Origin: Spirosoma endophyticum
Lineage (GTDB): Bacteria; Bacteroidota; Bacteroidia; Cytophagales; Spirosomataceae
Assembly: GCF_900112365.1 (NCBI RefSeq)
Contig: NZ_FOLQ01000002.1
Coordinates: 868,001 to 932,000 of the forward strand
Direction: 5' to 3'
DNA length: 64,000 nucleotides
A program made the position numbers and the translations under genes. Below, one piece after another: positions 60,437-64,000 of this stretch; the stretch's first letter is position 1; every line of letters begins with the position of its first letter. The notes beneath the pieces were generated by a model. That model was not told the origin of the DNA. It saw only the letters and a list, made by a program, of their open reading frames with translations, and searched no databases.

Positions 60437-61357
60437 TTACAACATCGCTGCGCCGAAAACGCCGGCGCTGTCGCCCAGTTTAGGCTTGAGGAATTTTGTA
60501 CTTAGCTCACCACTATTGAAAACATACTTCTTTGCCCGCTCAACCCCTTCGGTATAAAGTAAATCGACATTACCCACGCCACCCCCCAGCACAATGACGT
60601 CGGGGTCGAGGATATTGACAATGACTGAAATGGCCCGGCCAAAATACTCCAGTAATCGATTAACGGTTTGGCTGGCAAATAGATCGTTACCTGCGTAATA
60701 CCGCTCCATAATTTCTTTCATGGTACGTTCTTCACCACTGACCTGGTGGTAATAGCGTTGTAGGGCCGGTCCAGAAATGACCTGCTCATTACAGCCACGT
60801 TTCCCGCAATAGCAGGGGTGACCGTTTTCTTCCAGGATGTTATGGCCCCATTCGCCCCCGATGCCCTGCAAGCCATTCAGGACAAAAGGCTGCCCATCTT
60901 TCCCTCGGATCACAACCCCGCCACCAACACCCGTGCCCATGATGACGCCGAAAACACTCTGATAGTCAGGCGCTACGTCGGGTACGATACCTAGCGTAGC
61001 TTCGGCCAGTGCAAAACAGTTGGCATCATTGGCCAGTTCAATGGGCACACCCAGCAAGCGAACCAGATCATCTTTCATTGGTTTGCCGTTTAATGACGTC
61101 GTATTGCAGTTTTTCATGGTTTTCCGGGCCGGATCGAAGGTGCCTGGCGTACTAAAACCGATACGTTCGGGTAGTAAACCCGTTTCGGCTTTAAGCATAT
61201 CGATCAACCGGACCTGCTGGCTCAGAATGTGGTCGTAGCCTTTGTGCGCTTCGGTGTCAATACGTTTGCGAATAATGACGGCGTCGGGTGAGGGAGCGGA
61301 TAAGATAACGCCTTCGATTTTGGTGCCGCCCAGGTCAATGCCCCAGTAATTTTGCAT
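60437..61357 (-). CDS. ROK-family sugar kinase
   Basis: 306 residues. N-terminal Asp-Leu-Gly-Gly-Thr-Lys-Ile-Glu-Gly (phosphate loop), then Gly-Thr-Gly-Val-Gly-Gly-Gly near 143, and the ROK zinc motif Cys-Tyr-Cys-Gly-Lys-Arg-Gly-Cys-Asn-Glu near residue 190. Asp105 of Asn-Asp-Ala-Asn is the likely catalytic base. It phosphorylates a hexose such as glucose, fructose, N-acetylglucosamine or N-acetylmannosamine; the sequence alone does not decide. Cytosolic. Confidence 0.92.
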   Translation of the reverse strand: MQNYWGIDLGGTKIEGVILSAPSPDAVIIRKRIDTEAHKGYDHILSQQVRLIDMLKAETGLLPERIGFSTPGTFDPARKTMKNCNTTSLNGKPMKDDLVRLLGVPIELANDANCFALAEATLGIVPDVAPDYQSVFGVIMGTGVGGGVVIRGKDGQPFVLNGLQGIGGEWGHNILEENGHPCYCGKRGCNEQVISGPALQRYYHQVSGEERTMKEIMERYYAGNDLFASQTVNRLLEYFGRAISVIVNILDPDVIVLGGGVGNVDLLYTEGVERAKKYVFNSGELSTKFLKPKLGDSAGVFGAAML

Positions 61358-61607
61358 GTAAGGAAATAATATATGATTCTAATAGGTATCAGACCGTATT
61401 ACGATTATAGTAATCAGCTGACTATTTATACTCGTTTACCTTGCTTAATTCTTAATGAAGTTGGGCGAAAAAACATACGGCCCCGACTACCAACAAACGG
61501 CATAGTAGAGAAAAGAGCTTGTTTTCCCTTCGCTTTTTCGGAATTTCGCCATCAGAACGGATTTGACATCAAATCAACACTCATAAATTTAAATTCAAAA
61601 ATCTATT

Positions 61608-62075
61608 ATGCTCACGCCCGGTCAGAAAGCCCCCGATTTTACGCTGTTTAACACCGATAGACAAGAAGTATCGTTAACCGATTTCCAGGGTAAAAACGTA
61701 GTTATCTTGTTTTTCCCGATGGCTTTCACAAGTACCTGCACCGCCGAACTTTGCGAGATGCGCGACAACATTAGTACGTATGCGGACCTAAATGCCGACA
61801 TCGTGGGTATCTCCGTTGATTCGCCCTTTACGCTGGCCAAATTCAAGGAAGAGCAGCGACTGCCATTTAATTTGCTATCCGATTTTAACAAAGAAGTGTC
61901 GCAGGCGTATGATACGTATTACGAGACGTTTGTGCTCAATCTAAAAGGTGTTAGCAAACGTTCGGCTTTTGTCATTGACCAAAATGGTCTTGTTCAATAC
62001 GCCGAGGTGCTCGAAAGCGCTGGGGATGTTCCTAACTTCACCGCCGTTCAGGAAACGCTTGCTTCACTTAATTAA
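61608..62075 (+). CDS. Peroxiredoxin (AhpE/Bcp-like)
   Basis: 155 residues, thioredoxin fold. The peroxidatic Cys is Cys44 in Phe-Thr-Ser-Thr-Cys-Thr-Ala-Glu-Leu-Cys, with a second Cys49 five residues later as in many Bcp/PrxQ-type enzymes. It removes hydrogen peroxide and organic peroxides in the cytosol. Followed closely by an inverted repeat that separates it from the methyltransferase gene. Confidence 0.92.
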   Translation: MLTPGQKAPDFTLFNTDRQEVSLTDFQGKNVVILFFPMAFTSTCTAELCEMRDNISTYADLNADIVGISVDSPFTLAKFKEEQRLPFNLLSDFNKEVSQAYDTYYETFVLNLKGVSKRSAFVIDQNGLVQYAEVLESAGDVPNFTAVQETLASLN

Positions 62076-62077
62076 TG

Positions 62078-62146
62078 GCGAAAGTGTGAAAGAGCGAATG
62101 AGTGTTTGCGTTAGCTAATCACTCATTCGCTCTTTCACACTTTCGC
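62078..62146. repeat. Perfect 27-bp inverted repeat
   Basis: Arms 62078-62104 and 62120-62146 are exactly complementary with a 15-nt loop. It begins 2 nt after the peroxiredoxin stop and ends 10 nt before the methyltransferase start. Its arm shares GCGAATGAGTG and its 3' flank CGCTCATTCAAAAAT with the element at 40252-40350. Confidence 0.92.
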
Positions 62147-62156
62147 TCATTCAAAA

Positions 62157-62918
62157 ATGGCCTGGTATCATAACTTTTTTCATGGGTTGCCGCAGGATGC
62201 GTGGAAAGCCGCGCAAACCGAAGAACAAACGCAACTAGACCTCGAATTGCTGGTCGAAACGCTGGATTTCGGTCCCGATGATCGCCTGCTGGATGTGTTC
62301 TGCGGCTACGGTCGGCATGCGCTACCGCTGGCCCGCATGGGTGCCCGATTGACAGGCGTCGACATTTCGGCTGAATACATTGCCGAACTTCAGTCAAGTG
62401 CCAAAGCCGCCAGGTTACCCATAACAGCCATCGCCGACGATTTCCTCACTATGCCGGAACGTGATTTGGGAGCAGGTGATACGTTCGATGCCGCCTATTG
62501 CCTGGGTAATAGTTTCAGTTTCTTCCCGCGAGTCGATATGCAGGCTTTTCTGGCACGTATCGCTACGTTGTTGAAACCAGGCGGGCGTTTTTTGGTGCAT
62601 TCGGAGATGTTGGCCGAGTCAATTTTGCCCGAATATCAGGCGCGTAACTGGCAACCCGTGGGCGACGATATTCTGTTTCTGGTCGAAAATGAATATGACC
62701 CGCTCGAAAGCCGTATTGATTCTCACCTGACCTATGTGCGCAATGGCGAAACGCAGACCCGTATGGCCCAGCACTACGTATATACGCTAGCCGATCTGCG
62801 CCATTTATTTGCCGAAGCAGGTTTGCCGGTTGTCGATTGCTACGGTACCGTTGAGGGTGATTCCTATGCTCTCGGCGATGAAGCCGTATGGTTGTTAGCT
62901 GAAAAAGTAATGCGCTAA
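62157..62918 (+). CDS. Class I SAM-dependent methyltransferase
   Basis: 253 residues. The SAM-binding motif I is Leu-Leu-Asp-Val-Phe-Cys-Gly-Tyr-Gly-Arg-His near residue 42, with Gly-Val-Asp-Ile-Ser as motif II acidic loop, Ala-Ile-Ala-Asp-Asp-Phe near 84, and Ala-Tyr-Cys-Leu-Gly-Asn-Ser-Phe near 113. The C-terminal part forms a beta-rich lid. The methyl acceptor is unknown; it could be a small molecule. The start at 62157 follows immediately on the inverted repeat. Confidence 0.9.
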   Translation: MAWYHNFFHGLPQDAWKAAQTEEQTQLDLELLVETLDFGPDDRLLDVFCGYGRHALPLARMGARLTGVDISAEYIAELQSSAKAARLPITAIADDFLTMPERDLGAGDTFDAAYCLGNSFSFFPRVDMQAFLARIATLLKPGGRFLVHSEMLAESILPEYQARNWQPVGDDILFLVENEYDPLESRIDSHLTYVRNGETQTRMAQHYVYTLADLRHLFAEAGLPVVDCYGTVEGDSYALGDEAVWLLAEKVMR

Positions 62919-63130
62919 CTTTCTGGTAGGTAATTGGAAGATAGGTTGCTAAACCGTTTAATAGATATTTATTTAACGGCGGGCTATATACGTTCTGCGG
63001 GAATGCAATTTATAGAGGACTAAGTTTGATTTTTTTAATAAAATCGATGGTTTTTTTTAAGAAGTCCGACTTAAATACGTAATTTTCAGATGAGTTAACA
63101 CCGTTAACCACCGACTGATAACCTACTTCT

Positions 63131-63724
63131 ATGCAAACTATCGAACGTAAAGTGCGCAGCCGTGAACAAACTCGTTCCGGCATAATAAGCACAGCGAAAG
63201 CGATCGCCAGTCAGGAAGGCTGGCAGGCCGTTTCGATCCGAAAAATTGCTGATGCGATTGACTATAGCGCCCCTGTGGTGTATGAATATTTTGACAGTAA
63301 AGACGTATTGCTGGACGAGATTCGGAACGAAGGTTTCCGTTATTTATACAAGGAGTACGACCGAATTCTGAAGTTATACCGTGATCCCGAGAAGCGACTT
63401 TATGAAATCTCGCTTATTCAGTGGGATTTTGCCCGTCAGCAGCCAGAGATTTATCAGGTAATGTATAATCTGGATGGCGCCTACTGCACGATGCCAGTTT
63501 ATCAATCAGAAGCCATGCAGGCCGTTAGTCGTATTGTGGAGGAAATAATCTTCTCATTTATTCCGAAAGCGAAAGAAAGCATCAAACGGCTCTACTTTCA
63601 ATGGTGGTCGGCTTCCCACGGTATGATTATGCTGTCTATGCTCCTCAAAGACGAACAACCACTCGACCAATCTGAGCAAATTTATCGGGAAACCATGCGC
63701 CGTTTCGTGCGCGATTTACGCTAG
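63131..63724 (+). CDS. TetR/AcrR-family regulator
   Basis: 197 residues. N-terminal TetR HTH (about 10-60): Val-Ser-Ile-Arg-Lys-Ile-Ala-Asp-Ala-Ile-Asp-Tyr-Ser-Ala-Pro-Val-Val-Tyr-Glu-Tyr-Phe, followed by a variable ligand-binding domain rich in aromatic residues (about 75-195). It probably represses its own gene or the NAD(P)-binding gene just downstream (63800), on the same strand with a 75-nt gap. The ligand is unknown. Confidence 0.92.
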   Translation: MQTIERKVRSREQTRSGIISTAKAIASQEGWQAVSIRKIADAIDYSAPVVYEYFDSKDVLLDEIRNEGFRYLYKEYDRILKLYRDPEKRLYEISLIQWDFARQQPEIYQVMYNLDGAYCTMPVYQSEAMQAVSRIVEEIIFSFIPKAKESIKRLYFQWWSASHGMIMLSMLLKDEQPLDQSEQIYRETMRRFVRDLR

Positions 63725-63799
63725 ATAAGTAAAGTGAAAGAGAAATTACTTTATGCTTAAATAGCAGACGTATATCTATGCTACCTATCCTCTTTACAT

Positions 63800-64000
63800 A
63801 TGAAAATTGCAGTTATCGGCGCGACCGGCATGATCGGTCTGCCTGTTACCCAGGAGTTTATTAAGGCTGGTTTCTCCGTTCGCATCATCGCTCGTGATGT
63901 CGAGAAAGTGCGAAAACGCTTCCCCGATGCAGAAGTCATTGCTGGGGATATAACTGATGTTTCGAGTCTGATTAGTGGGTTGCGTGGTATGGACGCAGTG
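63800..64000 (+). CDS. NAD(P)-binding (NmrA/atypical SDR) protein, partial
   Basis: The first 67 codons of a gene that runs off the right end. The N-terminal Rossmann motif Ile-Gly-Ala-Thr-Gly-Met-Ile-Gly and the later Ile-Ala-Gly-Asp-Ile-Thr-Asp mark an NmrA-like or atypical short-chain dehydrogenase. A TetR gene lies 75 nt upstream and may control it. Confidence 0.85.
   Translation, partial: MKIAVIGATGMIGLPVTQEFIKAGFSVRIIARDVEKVRKRFPDAEVIAGDITDVSSLISGLRGMDAV

Overview
The window looks like chromosome of a Bacteroidota member of the Cytophagales, most like Spirosoma or a close relative. Evidence in the sequence: a C-terminal type IX secretion sorting domain, outer-membrane beta-barrel proteins with an N-terminal carboxypeptidase-like domain, lipoproteins, a DUF2723 membrane protein, LytS/LytTR signalling genes, almost no Shine-Dalgarno sites, and promoters of the TTTG-N19-23-TAnnTTTG type (clear at 57511-57543, partial at 54412-54419, 25490-25497, 50448-50455 and 8351-8358). 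The genus is an inference; there is no rRNA to test it.

Region 1-12.8 kb is gene-poor and lower in GC. It holds short orphan ORFs, decayed coding fragments, a free-standing LytTR protein, a candidate small RNA with two look-alike hairpins (8351-8550), a T9SS cargo protein, and an IS5-like element inserted in an IS3-family transposase remnant. It ends at tRNA-Arg(UCU) at 12729-12802. The 3' end of that tRNA plus its terminator is repeated at 8242-8307, and the 3' half of a tRNA-Gly(CCC) lies at 12303-12345. Both look like footprints of integrase-mediated insertion, so this part reads as a worn integration hotspot.

Region 12.9-19.8 kb is a signalling cluster: one LytTR response regulator and five paralogous LytS-type sensor kinases. 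One of the five (16359-17432) has lost key ATP-binding residues. Region 20-31.6 kb carries secreted and hydrolytic functions: a GH79-like protein, a GH16 beta-glucanase, three alpha/beta-hydrolase esterases, an FAD-linked oxidase, lipoproteins, a DinB protein and an HNH nuclease.

Region 31.7-41.6 kb has a GT1 glycosyltransferase, a large beta-propeller/HEAT/cytochrome c protein, kynureninase, queG and the chaperone pair grpE-dnaJ. Region 41.7-52.9 kb has a second free-standing LytTR protein, a TonB-type outer-membrane receptor, a 1.1-kb gene-free stretch with a perfect 41-bp inverted repeat, a CPA1 Na+/H+ antiporter, the DUF2723 protein, an SPFH protein and folD.

Region 52.9-64 kb has a DUF4385 gene, a RES/Xre toxin-antitoxin pair with a palindrome over its promoter, a PPOX-type protein, a collapsed ECF sigma operon, a YedK-type DNA-protein crosslink protein, a second outer-membrane receptor, a ROK sugar kinase, a peroxiredoxin, a methyltransferase, a TetR regulator and the start of an NAD(P)-binding protein. 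Short intergenic inverted and tandem repeats recur through the right half. Two of them (40252-40350 and 62078-62146) share sequence and lie just before start codons.
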